Shown: positions 1 to 64,000, counted from the first letter of the stretch. The stretch: 64,000 bases of DNA from Paguma larvata (GCA_030068075.1 CM057825.1:125758739-125822738); one strand, 5' to 3'. The notes: generated by a model from the sequence alone, not told the origin. Made by a program: numbers and translations.

Positions 1-137
1 GAGACACAGAATCCGAAGCAGGCTCCGGGCTCCGAGCTGTCAGCGCAGAGCCCAATGCGGGGCTCGAACTCGCAAACTGTGAGATCCTGACCTGAGCCGA
101 AGTAGTACCTTAACCGGCTGAGCCACGCGGGCGCCCC
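1..137 (-). mobile_element. Carnivore tRNA-Lys SINE, cut by window edge
   Basis: The complement ends in the tRNA-like head (GGGCGCC.G.GTGGCTCAG) with Pol III A- and B-box-like motifs and runs into the CT-rich body at base 1. The tail is outside the window. This head-body-tail layout defines the other SINE entries below. Confidence 0.9.
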
Positions 138-694
138 CATGCCGCTTCCTCACCCCTACAGCACCTCGCCTTCCCACTCTAGGCGCCCCCCCGCCCCGCC
201 CCGCCCCCGCATCTTGGAGAACACTGGGCTGGCTCGGGCCCCTGTGGCCTATTATCTGCAAGGACACTTGCAGGTCGAGGTGAATCTGCAAGTAAGGATC
301 TCCTTCCTGATTTTTCTCCGGCATCTTCCGCACCGACGCTGTTAAATTATGACATTGCGGGGCGGGGAGGCCTGGGTGCTCAGTCAGTTGAGCCTCTGAC
401 TTCGGCTCAGGTCATGATCTCACGGTCTGTGAGTTCGAGCCCCGGGTCTGGTTCTGCGCTGACAGCTCAGAGCCCGGAGCCTGCTTCGGATTCTGTGTCT
501 CCCTCTCTCTCTCTGCCCCTCCCCTGCTCGTGCTCTGTCTCTCTCTCTCAAAAATGAACATTAAAAAAAATTATGACGTGGGTACCTTGGCAGTGCCTCA
601 TGCGGAGGCACTGTCCGGTTGGGCACGGGGTCCCTGTCCGGCTTGGCCCCGCCTCTCTGCGCACCGGCCTTCCCTAACCCGGCCTGGTCCCCAG
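138..694. other. ABCC6 intron 2 (3' part)
   Basis: C-rich unique sequence, then a SINE at about 370-571. Exon 2, expected upstream of exon 3, is not present here. Confidence 0.8.
370..571 (+). mobile_element. tRNA-Lys SINE
   Basis: Head from cctgggtgctcag, near-complete body, short tail with an ATGAACATTAAAA motif ending at about 571. Confidence 0.9.
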
Positions 695-43076
<42,382 letters not shown>

Positions 43077-43600
43077 GCCCCCCGCCCGCGCCTCACCAAC
43101 CCGGAGAGACTGCAGGTGACCCGGGGGCGTCCGTGGCACCTCCGTGTTGGGTCTAGATCCCTCTGAGAAAGCGGTCGGCTCATCACAGACGCAGGAGGAC
43201 GCGGCGACACCGGGGTGGCTTGAGGAGGGCTCCTCCGGCCCCGCCCACCCCGGAGCGAAAGCTGCAGCGGCTCCCTGCGCCCGCTGCCCGCCGGCCTCAC
43301 CGGGGGGCCGCCGGACCCTGCCCGTGCCGGGGCGCCACCGCAGACCCAAGGCGTCGGCGTCCCCGGGGCTGCGGGGCGGGACGGGGGCGGGCCTGCCTTT
43401 TACAAGCTACCCCCCTAATTGCGAGATGGTTGTAGAGCGACGAGCAATTACAAGAATCCAGAAAGTTCCTGTGTAGCTTCACTCTGTTTCCCCCAAAAGG
43501 AACATCTTGAAAACAAGAGTATAATATCCTAGCCAGGATACTGACAGTGGTTCGATCGGCCGATCGTGTTCAGCTTTCCCGGCTTTTACTCGGATTGGCG
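43077..43600 (+). other. ABCC6: ABCC6 3' UTR, end not located
   Basis: GC- and CpG-rich to about 43400, then AT-richer. I see no AATAAA or ATTAAA on the + strand between the stop codon and the SINE at 43773, so the cleavage site cannot be placed. The end given is a guess. Confidence 0.3.
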
Positions 43601-43772
43601 TGCGCGCGTGTGTGCGCATGCGCACGCACACATTTTTACGGAGGCGCCCGCACCCACCGCCGCCAGCCGGGGTGCTGGACGTTCCCACTACCGCGAGGAC
43701 CCCTCTTGCTTTTGTAACTATACCCACCTCCCTCCGCCCACAGCCGCTGACGCCTTCTCCATTTTGGTACTT

Positions 43773-43962
43773 GTTTTTATTTTATTTATTTTGAGGAAGA
43801 GAGCACGAGCAGAGGCAGAGAGAGAGAGAGAGCATCCCAAGCAGGCTCCACACTGCCAGCGCAGAGCCCGACGCGGGGCTCATACTCACGAACCACAAGA
43901 TCATGACCTGAGCAGAAACCGAGAGTCAGACGCTTAACCGGCAGAGCCTCCCGGGCGCCCCT
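43773..43962 (-). mobile_element. tRNA-Lys SINE
   Basis: Diverged, with cagagcctcccgggcgcccc head and GAGAGTCAGACGC insertion-like text shared with the SINE at 44690. Confidence 0.88.
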
Positions 43963-44689
43963 CGGGTTGTATTTTCCAAGCTCCTGCCATATGATTCCAG
44001 AGTATTCCACGCCTATTGCTGTGCCTCCACGCTCAGAGATGAGTCCCAAGGAACGTCGTCTGAACCGTCGCAGGAGCCGCACAACCCACACCGAGAAGGG
44101 ACCCTCCTGGGAGCAAGCGGGTGCACAACGCGCACCTTGAGCTCCAAAAACAGGATTCGCGGAGCCAGCCCCGCCCCCATCCATCGGGTCCCCACTGGGA
44201 GCCTGTCCTCACCGCACACACCCTCTGCGTGTTGAAGACCAAATTCCAGCTCCCCGGGGACCGGGCTGGGGGGCAGCATCCAGGTTCGCTTGGTGTAGGG
44301 GGGTCACCGCGCACCGCGTCGTCCAGGCCAGCTTCCCACGGCACTCGGAAACTGGATCCAGGGCTCCTGAAACTGGCTTCAGGCACTAGGAGAGGGGACA
44401 AGAGTCTAAAATAGCCCAGCCTGAGGCCACGCGGGCGGATCGCTGTGAAGGGCAGCCTGAGGATGGGGTCAAGTCCCTGGATGGGAACTTGATACCAGCC
44501 CCAGGGTTCTTCAGTGACCTCAGGGCGTCACTGCAGGGGTGACCTTAAGGCAGAGCCGAGCTGGGCCGCGAGGCCGAGCGGAGCAACATCCGCTAGTATC
44601 ACCAACACTGTTCTGTTTCCGGAGCTCTGCGCGTCCTCCGAGGGGTAAAGGGTATTCACACCAGGATCTTTTAAACCACCTCCCTATTA

Positions 44690-45085
44690 TTTTTAATGTT
44701 TATTTATTTATTCTGAGCGAGAACGAGAGCAGGGGAGGGACAGCGGGGGTGAGAGGGAATCTTAGGCAGGCGGCGGGCTCAGCCTGGAGCCCAATTCGGG
44801 CTTCCATCCCAAACCCTGAGATTGTGACCTGAGCAGAAATTAAGAGTCAGACGCGGGGCGCCTGGGTGGCTCAGTCAGTTATGCGTTGGACTTCAGCTCA
44901 GGTCATGATCTCACAGTTCACGGGTTTGAGCCCCACGTCAGGCTCTGTGCTGACAGCTCAGAGCCTGGAGCCTGCTTCGGATTGTGTCTCCCTCCTCTCT
45001 GTGCCCCTCCCCTGCTTGTACTCTCTCTCAAAAAAAAAAAAAAAAAGTTAAAAAAATTTAAAAAAGTCAGACGCCAGGCACCCCT
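44690..45085 (-). mobile_element. tRNA-Lys SINE split by a younger SINE
   Basis: Body and tail at 44690-44854, last head bases at 45075-45085 (CAGGCACCCCT). About 17 head bases are missing. Confidence 0.85.
44855..45064 (+). mobile_element. tRNA-Lys SINE nested in an older SINE
   Basis: Complete; perfect target-site duplication AGTCAGACGC (44845-44854 and 45065-45074); A-tract of 17 in the tail. Confidence 0.95.
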
Positions 45086-45104
45086 TAACTGCATCACTGT
45101 TGAC

Positions 45105-45285
45105 AGGCGGGCTGACGATTCTGTGTTGGGCACGTCAAATGATGTCCAGCAGCAACCCTGGGCTCCAGTTACTAATTTGCTAGATGCCGATAGGGCTGTC
45201 ACCTCCAGTTGGGACAAAAATGTCCCTAGACGCTGCCAAATGTCCCCTGGGGGATCGAGCACCCGGCTGAGAGGCACTGGGCTAA
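45105..45285 (-). mobile_element. MER20 (hAT-Charlie) fossil
   Basis: GACAAAAATGTCCCTAGACG, TGCCAAATGTCCCCTGGGGG and GAGAGGCACTGGG read as antisense MER20. Confidence 0.7.
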
Positions 45286-45599
45286 CCCGACCCACGGCTC
45301 CGCCACCGGTACGGGGACAACGGCTGTGTCGGTGTGTCAAGAGGGGCCCGTGGCACTCACCTGCTTGCTGGGGCACAGAGCCTGTCCTGTCCCAGCCTGG
45401 TCACGGGGGCTTTCGGCTGGTTCGTTCAACACAGGGTTTTCAGCCCAGAGTAAACTCAATCCTGATGAGTTGCGTCTAGGGAAGCCACGGGGTGGCTGGA
45501 AGCTCCTTTTGTTGCCTTCTAAATAGGGCGGGCCGTCTGCGTCCCTTGTCTGCCCCGAGTCACGCCTCCAAAGGGCGGGCTCCGCTATCACCAGCAGCT

Positions 45600-45710
45600 A
45601 CAGCTGCATTTTATAAACGAGGAAACTGAGGCTCAGTGAGTTCAGCTCATTGCCAGCGTCACCCAGCTGTTGAGTGGCCGAGTGGCGGTCTGCTCCTGGG
45701 TCTGCTTACC
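45600..45710 (-). repeat. MIR
   Basis: ATTTTATAAACGAGGAAACT, GAGGCTCAGTGAGTTCAGC. Confidence 0.7.
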
Positions 45711-46149
45711 ACCACAGCCCAGGACGTGACGTGGGGCGGGGGCGTCTGCTCAACGCTGAAGCCCAGGAAGGGACCGGAGGCAGCACTTTCCACTTCTCTG
45801 GAGCAGGGCCACCTGACATCCGGGCAGAGTGACCGCAGGCAAAGTGGCAGCAGCTGTGTGTTTGGCAAACTCACCAGGGTCGCTCGAGGGCCACCAGAGT
45901 CTCTTTCATGGAGGGCGGTGGGGTGGGGGTTTGCCAGCGAGCAGAGCCTGGGCCAGGGCAGCCAGACTAACGAGGCTGTTGTTGGGCCCACACCTCGGCT
46001 TCCCGGAGACCGGCCTGCGGGGCCACCCAGGCCATCCGTCCCCCTGCCACAGGCTTGGCGGGGGGGACACAGATGCAGAAAAAGCCACATACAGACCTTC
46101 TGTGGGGCGTGCCAGTCTCTGTAGGCCCCTTACCCTCACCTGTGTCCCC

Positions 46150-46375
46150 TCCCGTCACTGCAAACGCTTACCAAGCCCTGCCCCAATGCCTGCCACAGCC
46201 TTTTCTGGAATCCTTACAACGGGAGGAGGAAGACACCGTCCTTATGACCTTACTAGGATGCTCTGATGAGGCCCCTTCTACAGATGAGAAAGTGGAGACA
46301 GGGCGTAAGGAGGGATCTGAACCCAGGTGGCCTGGCTCCAGCTCACGTCCTAACCACTGAACCACACTGCCTCCC
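46150..46375 (-). repeat. MIR
   Basis: CTTCTACAGATGAGAAAGTG, GATCTGAACCCAGGTGGCCT, CCTAACCACTGAACCACACT. Confidence 0.75.
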
Positions 46376-46464
46376 GCACACTTCCTGAGCTCTGAAACCT
46401 CAGCTCGCTGCTAGTCGGATTCCACTCCGGTATCCCACCAGAAGCCAAGGAAAGGGCTCCTTTT

Positions 46465-46660
46465 CTTTTTATTTATTTTGAGCGAGCGAGCAAGCATGAG
46501 TGGGGTAGGGGCGGGGGGGGGGGGAGCGAGAACTCCAAGCAGGCTCCACGCTATCAGTGCAGAACCCAACTCAGGGCTCGAACTCACCAACTGCGAGATC
46601 GTGACCTGAGCTGAGATCAAGAGTTGGATGCTTAACGGACCGAGCCCCAGGGTCTCCCCA
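46465..46660 (-). mobile_element. tRNA-Lys SINE
   Basis: Complete, diverged; G12 run at 46513-46524 inside the body. Confidence 0.88.
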
Positions 46661-47099
46661 CTTCCCTCCTTGAGGCAAGGAATCTGTTCATGTGTCTTTA
46701 CCGTGTCTCCCAGCACCCAGCACGGTTGAGAGTGTTCGGTAAGTGACAAATGCATGACTGAACGGACGGACAGACGGATGAACGAACAAAGGAACGAATC
46801 CTATTATCAGTGGGTGGGATGGCGTCCTGAGGCCGGGTAGGGTGCTGGGTGCTTTACCTGCATCTTCTTCATTCCGCACGCCCGCCTGGCCCGGTGCACA
46901 TAATGGTCCCAGCTGTACCAAGGACGAAACCGCAGCTCCTGAAAGGCAAGTTCTAGAATCCCTGATGACTTCACACTCGGCTCGGGCCGGCACAGAGGGC
47001 TTGGTCCTGGATCAGAGAACGCAGTCACTTGGGTGCGTGCTACGAGCCCGTGGTGGGCCATTTGTCAGGAAACAAACAGATCAACCCCCCCCCCCCCCG

Positions 47100-47960
47100 T
47101 TGTCACAGAGTTGCTGCCGCCACACACACAGGGGAGGGACCGGCGAGAGGGAGGGTCCCGAGACCCCAGGGAGGGCCTGCATCTGGCTCGCTGGGAGGCC
47201 AGCTGAGCGCCCCTCGTGGCTGGAGAGGCCCGTGAGGTGGCCGGAGGGGAGCTGCGGGCGGAGGCCACGGGAGGCCGGGTTGTGCGGGCGTCTGCCTGCC
47301 GGGATGGGGACCCCCGGAGGGCTGCGATGTGTTGTTTTCACAGGCTCGCCTCGGGGAGGGGGTGGCCAGGGCAGAAGCAGGGAAACCGCTGAGGCAGTGG
47401 CTGTCCCAGGAACACGAGGGAGGGATGGGCGTGGCAGGAAGGGGAGGGAAGAGAAGCGGTCTGACTGGGAGCGTGTTTCTGGAAGGAGCTGCAGGACCCA
47501 CGCCAATTGCACGCTCCCCTCGGGGCCGGGGGTCCCCTCCCGTGCGAGCGAGGCTACACACCGAGCCCAGGGCCTGGCACACAGCTGGTGCCCCCCGTCT
47601 CCACGTTAGCAAAGCACTTACCTGGACGATGCCTGGGCGAGCGGGCGCCCCCACCTTCTTCAGGACCGATGCTGCTTGAGTGAGCCGCGACCTAGGCCCG
47701 GACCCCCCGGAGTCCCAGCGGTCCCGCCACGCAGGCCCGTGGGCGCACACCAGGCCGCACGCTCGGAGACCTGTTTAGGACCTGGCTTGGGGTTTGAGTG
47801 ACGCAGGGCCAGGCTCCGCAGAGACGGGCGCACGCCTCCCATCGCAAACCGACCCCCCGAGCGGGCACGTCCGAACACCTCCTCCCGATGGCACCACCCC
47901 GACGGGACGCCGGGACTGCGCCCTCACACGCCAGTGCCGGGCGCGACGAAGGGCCAAGGC
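47100..47960. other. CpG-rich intergenic patch
   Basis: High GC with many CG pairs, densest at 47690-47960. No recognised gene starts here; a CpG-island or regulatory role is inference only. Confidence 0.4.
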
Positions 47961-48654
47961 AAAGGTCTCAAAGGACAGCGATGCTGGTGGCAAGACTGGC
48001 AGCGTCCGGGAGCTCCCTCTGTGCGTGTACTTGCTGCGTGGTTTTAGGGTGCGGCAGAAACGGCCTGCTCCCCAAATGCAAGGAAACCTTTGCGATCGAC
48101 ACTCGCCCGACTCGAACTCAGAAACGGACCATGCCCGCCTCACTCGCGCACTATCCAAACCTCAGAAACCACGTGAGCGACCGCAGGGAGGGGTACTGCT
48201 CTTCCCCACACACCCCTGCACTTCCCAGCTTCCCTTGTGGTGCGGTTGGGGCCCTATCACTGATTCTGGCCAACGGGCTGAGCGGACTTGTGTGGCTTCT
48301 GGTTGGGGGCGCTTAGGAATGGGTGTCCGTCACCCACACTTTGCTCTGCCCTGCTGTAGTCTCTGGAAGCCAGCCGGCGGGAGGGGACGTCATCAGCCCA
48401 GAAGAGCCTGGATTGCTAAGTCGCTGCACGGAAGGCGGGGACCCTCAAGAGGCACCCGATGCTCCTCAAAACACACGTGAGTGAGAAACAAACCCTCGTG
48501 TTCGTTTCTAAGAGTCGAGGGCTCATTTGCTGCCGCAGCACAGCCTGCCTGTCCTACTACTAAGGGGTTTTCGAGGGTCCCTGTGGCCATGTGTGGCTTT
48601 CACCCTCGTGTCTTGGAACCTGACCAGGGTTGTGCAGACCACAGACCCCTCGCC

Positions 48655-48790
48655 GCACGTCCCTGCAATCCCAGGAGGCAGGTACGACCGGCCCCACCTT
48701 ACAGATGAGGCTGCTGAGCACAGGGACCGAGTGACACACACAGGGTTGCACCAGCAAGCTGCAAGGACGGGATTCACGCCAGGCTCTGTC
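48655..48790 (-). repeat. MIR
   Basis: CACCTTACAGATGAGGCTGC, GACGGGATTCACGCCAGGCT. Confidence 0.65.
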
Positions 48791-49017
48791 CCCTTCGTCA
48801 CGCCGACTCCCCACTAAACCCCACCTAATTCTTAACCTCTGAGGTCTCCATTCTGGACAAGAGCCACCACTGGAGATGACGGGTTTGCCCAAGAGAAAGA
48901 ACAGAAGCAGACGAGAGGGTGCCCAGTCCCGCCTCCTGAAGCGCATGGCTGAAACCTTTGCTAACGCCCCAAAGAACACAGAACAACTGTTCGGTAAGAA
49001 ACAAAATATTTTTTTTA

Positions 49018-50512
49018 CTGCAAATTATTTGCAAATGTTCACGGTTCCAGTGTAAGTCATTAGAAAAAGATCCCCAAGAAAAACTCGGTTTATCTAACGT
49101 GAAAGAATGGTATAACTTACAAAAAAAAATAAATATGTGTCTCCACCTAAAGGAAAGAGGCTTCTCTGAGTTGAAGTCAGCAACGTAATTCGTAGCAAGT
49201 ATGACGCTCCGAGCGGCAGCGGCCGTCCTCTGCTGCCCTCGGAGCGCTCCAGACAGGACGGGCCTCGGAGGACTCCGCTTCTCCCTTTGCCTCCAGGACC
49301 ACACGGCCCGACGGTCAGATGCCGGCCCACGTGGCCATTCCCTGGGAAGGCTGCTCCTCGACTAACCCTTCCTCCCAAGAATCGAAACTCTTGAGACTAT
49401 TTCCTCCCCGGAGCAGCCTTTGAGGGGGGAAAAAAAAAAAAGAAGAAAAAGAAAAAAGAAAAAGCAGTCACTGATATTCGTGAATGGGTCCTCTTCCCGT
49501 CCTGGGAGAGACTGAGTGACGAAACGTCGAGTTCTCCACACCGCCACCTTCAAGCTGACCAGATGCCAAGAGCGAGAAAAGAAATCTAAATACGGGAAGG
49601 GGGATCGACGGGGCTCTTTTAAGTACCACCGGGCCTTGACCTTGACCGCTTCATAACCGTTGGTCGATCTTCTCTCTCAGGGTCTCCAGAAGCAGAGCCC
49701 TCCTAGCGATGGGTAGAAAGGGGGAGGAGCTGGAGCACGGAGAAGACCGGAGTGGCCGAGGAGCAGAGCGGCCGGGCGGGGAGGCAGCACTGAGGTGGTC
49801 TCCGGGCCCAGACAGCCCAGCAGTCCTGCCGCGTCCCGTCGGTGAGAAGTCCGTGTGCGTGGAGGCCGCCCCCCACCGTGTGCCGCCCGGACCCAGCGTC
49901 TGAGCGTCTGGAAGACCAGATGGTTGGCAGGAGGCGCGTCCTTGGCCCTCCGGGTACGGCCCGAGGGCGAGAACGGTCTTCCCAGGCCCCTCGCCTCCTG
50001 CCTGCAGCCCCGAGGAGACACAGCACTCTGGGAGGGGCCGCACAAGGAGGGGCGTCAGGGGTGCCGCAGGCAGCTGTCGGGGGCTGGGGAGCTTCTCAGA
50101 GACGGAACCCACAGACTTCGGCTGCAGAGACCTGAGGCAGTTGGCTGGATTTGGTCACTAGCGTAGTTTACGAAACCAATTTCTCTGGCTGTCTGGCCAC
50201 CAAAACCTCCTGACGAAGCACCGAGAGCACGAGCGTGCACTCCCAGGGGCGCGAGGGCGACGGAGGCGAGGCTGGGAGCGTCGGGGTGGGCCGCACCTCG
50301 GGGTGCCTCCTGCTTCTTCGTGGCCGGTTCTGGGTTGGGGGCCAGACGGTGGCTGCTTTGTGTGTGATTTCGTTTTTTTGGGTTTTTTCCTTTTTTTCTT
50401 TTTTCTTTTTGGTTTCGGGAGACAGGAGGCGTGGTTCCCCAGAAGGGCGCCTCGCCCCCGGGTGCTGCCGAGGCGGCCCTGCGATTCTGCCCAGATGCCG
50501 GGGCTCCGGGGC
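49018..50512 (-). other. ABCC1: ABCC1 3' UTR, tentative extent
   Basis: No canonical AATAAA is seen on the - strand downstream of the stop. The best candidate end is an AT-rich block at 48990-49140, where the - strand reads AAATAAT (about 49023-49029) followed by a T/GT-rich stretch. That gives a UTR of about 1.5 kb. T-rich and A-rich tracts lie at 49428-49466 and 50376-50414. Confidence 0.35.
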
Positions 50513-60702
<10,190 letters not shown>

Positions 60703-61879
60703 CTAGAGGGAGAGAGTGGACTGGGGGCTGGCGGAGCCCCTCCCGCGCCATTCCCCCTCCCCCCCCAACCCCGGACCCCGGACCCCGGGGCCGCGCTGGA
60801 GAAAGGCAGGAGGTACCTCCAGGGGGCAAAATGGTGGAGCCGGGCTGCTCTAACAGGCATCTCTGCTCGCCCGGAGCACGCTGCCACGACAGGGGGACGA
60901 CGGTACCACTTAATGGCAGCCAGCTCAGACATCAGCTCATCCCGCCCTCACCAGAGAGCCAGGAGCCGGTTCGCACGGCCCATCCGCAAACCCGGGCACA
61001 AGGCAACTCGCTAACCTCTTCCCTCGAAGTCCCCTGGCGACAAGGGGCCGGGCTGGGGTCTGGGCTCCGAGAACCCGGCCGGGAAAGGCAAACCCCTGCG
61101 CTCCCTCGAGCCGTCGACCCCCAGGGTTTGACAGCCTCAGCAGCGTGGCCTCCGTCCACACCCTGACTGCACCTGTGGCCACAGGCGGTCCTCCCATCTG
61201 CTCGGCTCCTGCCCTCACCAGGGCACACGGGACAAAAGCAAACCGGCCCCTGGAAGCTTCCAGGAGCCGTGACCAGAGGACAGGCTGGTCATGTGAGGAC
61301 GCTGAGTTCTCGTGGCCTTGGCTGCCGCGTCTGTGCACACGGGACCCGGAGCCCGAGGTCCCCCGTCTGGGGCAGGGCGCGGCCTCCCTGCCTCTGGGGG
61401 CCGTTCGGGGGGCAGAGACCTTCTGCAGACGGCGGGGAACATAACGTGTGACCCTCGCGGGGCTCCGAGGTCCCAGCCGCGCTGTGGGCGGCTGCTCGCA
61501 TGGTCACTTGAACCCGCGTCCGGGCAGCCTTCCAGGCCCGGGGACTCTGAGAGCTAACCCGGCGCCCCACCGGTCCGGGCAGGCCCGGCAGGGTTGGTGC
61601 CGGTCCCTGAGGGGGGGCTGAGGGCCCTCTCCGCTCCCGTGCCCCCCACTGCCTCGAAGGAAGTCCTGACGCCTGGGCCCTGTGGGATCTGCCCCGTCAC
61701 CCTCAGCCGCGACGGCTCTGTCCCTGGCTTCCCTTCTAAACATCCTGGATGGAAACCATCCTCGAGTGTCTACCCTGCCCGACACACTCCAGCCATCAGG
61801 GGCGCAGGATTTTATCGACTGTAGAAAGCCACCCTGAGACGGATTTGTGTTTAAACTCAGTTCTGTACTTGTTTTTACT

Positions 61880-62068
61880 TTTTTAAAACGTTTTATTTAT
61901 TTTTGAGAGAGCATGAGCGGGGGAGGGGCAGTGAGAGGTGGCAGAGGATCGGAAGCGGGCTCTGAGCTGTCAGCACAGAGCCCGACTCAGGGCCCAATCT
62001 CATGAACCGAGCGGTCATGACCTGAGCTGAAGCTGGACGCTCAAGCGACTGAGCCACCCAGCGCCCCT
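61880..62068 (-). mobile_element. tRNA-Lys SINE
   Basis: Complete; flanked by AAACTCAGTT on both sides (about 61853 and 62069), a likely target-site duplication. Confidence 0.92.
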
Positions 62069-62198
62069 AAACTCAGTTTTTTTTTTAAAAAAAGAACTAT
62101 CAGCTTCCCTTTTAAGCTCTGTTCCAGGAGACATAATCCACCTGGCCAGACTCACCGCACTCTTTCAGAAATCGAGTAAATAAAAATAACTGCTCATG

Positions 62199-62364
62199 GG
62201 GTGCCCGGGGGGCTTGGGTGGTTGTGCATCCAACTCTGGATTCTGGCTCAGGTCGTGATCTCATAGGTTCATGGGCTCGAGCCTCGTTTGGGCTCCACGC
62301 TGGCAGCACGGAGCCTGCATGGGATTCTGTCTCACCCTCTCTCTCTGCCCCTCCCCCGCTCATG

Positions 62365-62411
<47 letters not shown>

Positions 62412-62457
62412 TCTCTCTCTCAAAATTAAAAGAAACAAAAAAATAAATAATAAAATC
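62199..62457 (+). mobile_element. tRNA-Lys SINE with internal (GT)n
   Basis: Diverged head; the CT body is interrupted by a GT run at 62367-62410. Confidence 0.9.
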
Positions 62458-63327
62458 GGTACCACAATGCCTCCCTAATCCTCCCCAGTAGGAGCCTGAG
62501 ACCCCATCACAGGACGTGTGCACAGCATCCTCAAGGTCCTGCTACCGGCAGAGAGGGGAGCTGCTGCCCCTGCACGCGGCCTACTCGGGAAACCCTGTGT
62601 GTGAACGCGGGCATTTTTGGTAAACGAGTTTCTAAAAAAAAAAGGAAAAAAAAAGCTGGCACCAGTTTAAAGAGAACACAGTGAGGGTGCGGGAAAGGGT
62701 CCTGCTCTCTCTGGTTCCACTCGCGTTCACGCTCGCCAACCACGGGGCCACAGCGTGGCGGAGCCTGGGGAGGCCGACTGGGTCAAGGGCTCCGGACCCC
62801 GCGTGAGCAGGCCGCAGCACAGCCTGACGCGTGGAGCGCTCCGTGGCGCTGTGGTCTTTCGGCTCCCGCCCAAACCACTGTCTCCAGCCAGCGACTGTGC
62901 TGCCGCCAACCTTTCCGGGGCCAATAGGGGCAGAGCAGCACTGTGGTTACCAACACAAGCTTTAGAGGCATGTAGACGTGCGTTCACACTCCCAGCTCCG
63001 CCACCAGGGCCTCAACAGGCTCCTCTGTCAGCTGCAAGCACAGTTTATGCTGCCGTCACCTAAGGAACCACAATGACTCCCTTGCTCTGCTTTCCTTCCT
63101 CTGTCTTGTATTTTGAAATACAGATTGATGGCTGGAGCTCCAGCAGCCACCGTGGACCATGAGATCAACTTAAGAATGGAAGGCTTCCACAAAGCCGGGA
63201 AAACTTTAAAAAAAACTACTGACGAAGTCTGGGATATTAACAAACGTGTACAACTGCCATACCAGCCCTGAATGGCCCACTTCTAAATTTCTATTAGGAG
63301 AAAAAAATAATAAAAACAAATAAATAG

Positions 63328-63577
63328 GGGCCCCTGGGTGGCTCAGTCGGTTGAGCGTCCGACTTCAGCTCAGGTCATGATCTCGCTCATGGGTTCAGGC
63401 CGTGCGTCAGGCTCTGTGCTGACAGCTCAGAGCCTGGAGCCTGCTTCAGATTCTGTGTGTCTCTCTCTCTCTCTCTGCCCTTCCCTTGCTCATGCTCTGT
63501 CTCTCTCTTTCTCAAAAATAAAAAAATAAATACTTCCCCAAAATAAATAAATAAATAAGTAAATAAATAATAAATTT
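63328..63577 (+). mobile_element. tRNA-Lys SINE with (AAAT)n tail
   Basis: Head close to consensus, B-box region shortened, tail expanded to AAATAAAT repeats at 63539-63577. Confidence 0.92.
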
Positions 63578-63694
63578 CCACCATGAGAAAGACAAACATC
63601 TTGTTTAAACTGCTGTTATCCACCTCTCCCTCTTCTGCAGGAGGGCTAGGACCTAAAGAGTTTCATAAAACTCTTTTAATGTTAACAATCAATT

Positions 63695-63918
63695 TGTTTA
63701 AGTTTATTCATTTATTTTTGAGGGAGAGAGAGACAGAGAGGGAAAGAGCACGTGAGCCGGGGAGGGCAGAGAAAGAGAGAGAGAGAGAATCCTGAGCAGG
63801 CTCCCTGCTGCTAGCACAAAGCCTGGTTCAGAGTTCGATCTCACGAAACCATGAGATCACGACTTAAGTTGAAATCACGAGTTGGACACTTAACCAACCG
63901 TGCCGCCCAGGTGCCCCC
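63695..63918 (-). mobile_element. tRNA-Lys SINE
   Basis: Flanked by AATGTTAACAATCAATTT and AATGTTCATAATCGATTT, an aged target-site duplication of about 18 bp. Confidence 0.92.
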
Positions 63919-64000
63919 ATAATGTTCATAATCGATTTTCATAATAAAGGTGTCTTTATTACTATAGCTTCTTCTCCCTCTGACAGATACTTAAAACTGA

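Larger units (their letters stand above)
43601..49017. other. Space between the 3' ends of ABCC6 and ABCC1
   Basis: SINEs, a MER20 and MIR copies are listed separately. Between them, 44100-44640 and 47000-48600 are GC-rich and unassigned; open frames there look like no protein I know and have no supporting splice or start context. Confidence 0.7.
60703..64000. other. ABCC1 intron 23 (part)
   Basis: No ABCC1 exon 23 text is found, so the intron runs past the window. Contains four SINEs and GC-rich unassigned sequence at 60800-61850. Confidence 0.75.

Noticed and set aside
46842..47609. A 255-codon open frame between the two genes
   Set aside because: CpG- and GC-rich sequence with no recognisable domain, no splice context and an equally long frame on the other strand.
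60703..64000. Search for ABCC1 exon 23
   Set aside because: No frame resembling the expected SFFERTP coupling-loop exon was found on the - strand, so the exon lies beyond the window.

Overview
The window is mammalian nuclear DNA, most likely from a cat-family carnivore. About thirty copies of the carnivore tRNA-Lys-derived SINE occur in the felid form: tRNA-like head, CT-rich body, AATAAA-type A-rich tail. Older MIR, L2, MER5A, MER20, MLT1-type LTR and L1 fossils lie between them. No bacterial-style operon, CRISPR array, tRNA or rRNA gene, or intact mobile-element gene was seen.

Two paralogous ABC-transporter genes lie tail to tail, the arrangement known for ABCC6 and ABCC1 on human 16p13.11. 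ABCC6 is on the + strand from exon 3 (695) to the stop codon in exon 31 (43074-43076); exons 1-2 are upstream of the window. ABCC1 is on the - strand; only its last eight exons (24-31, from 60702 down to the stop at 50513-50515) are present, and 60703-64000 is part of its intron 23. Exon numbers and human residue numbers come from alignment by eye to the human genes as I remember them. All 37 exons have AG acceptors and GT donors (where applicable), and phases agree across every junction. The last eight exons of the two genes have identical lengths (200, 127, 102, 147, 159, 167, 195 and 109 bp of coding sequence).

Region by region: 1-694 ABCC6 intron 2; 695-2913 exons 3-5 (TMD0); 4061-11191 exons 6-8 (L0 linker); 12616-19874 exons 9-13 (TMD1); 20760-26127 exons 14-19 (NBD1); 27421-29156 exons 20-21 (linker); 30834-36496 exons 22-26 (TMD2); 37291-43076 exons 27-31 (NBD2); 43077-50512 the space between the genes, including both 3' UTRs, many repeats and a CpG-rich patch; 50513-60702 ABCC1 exons 31-24; 60703-64000 repeat-rich intron.

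The genes are ordinary and no new system was found. Points worth a second look are: a one-base loss in ABCC6 exon 13 that would stop translation at the start of exon 16; a 92%-identical inverted duplication of the intron 12/exon 13 junction placed in intron 14, so that exons 13-14 sit in the loop of a possible RNA hairpin; and an almost perfect 36-bp x 8 minisatellite in ABCC1 intron 26. All translations and alignments were done by eye, so repeat-family names and edges are approximate.
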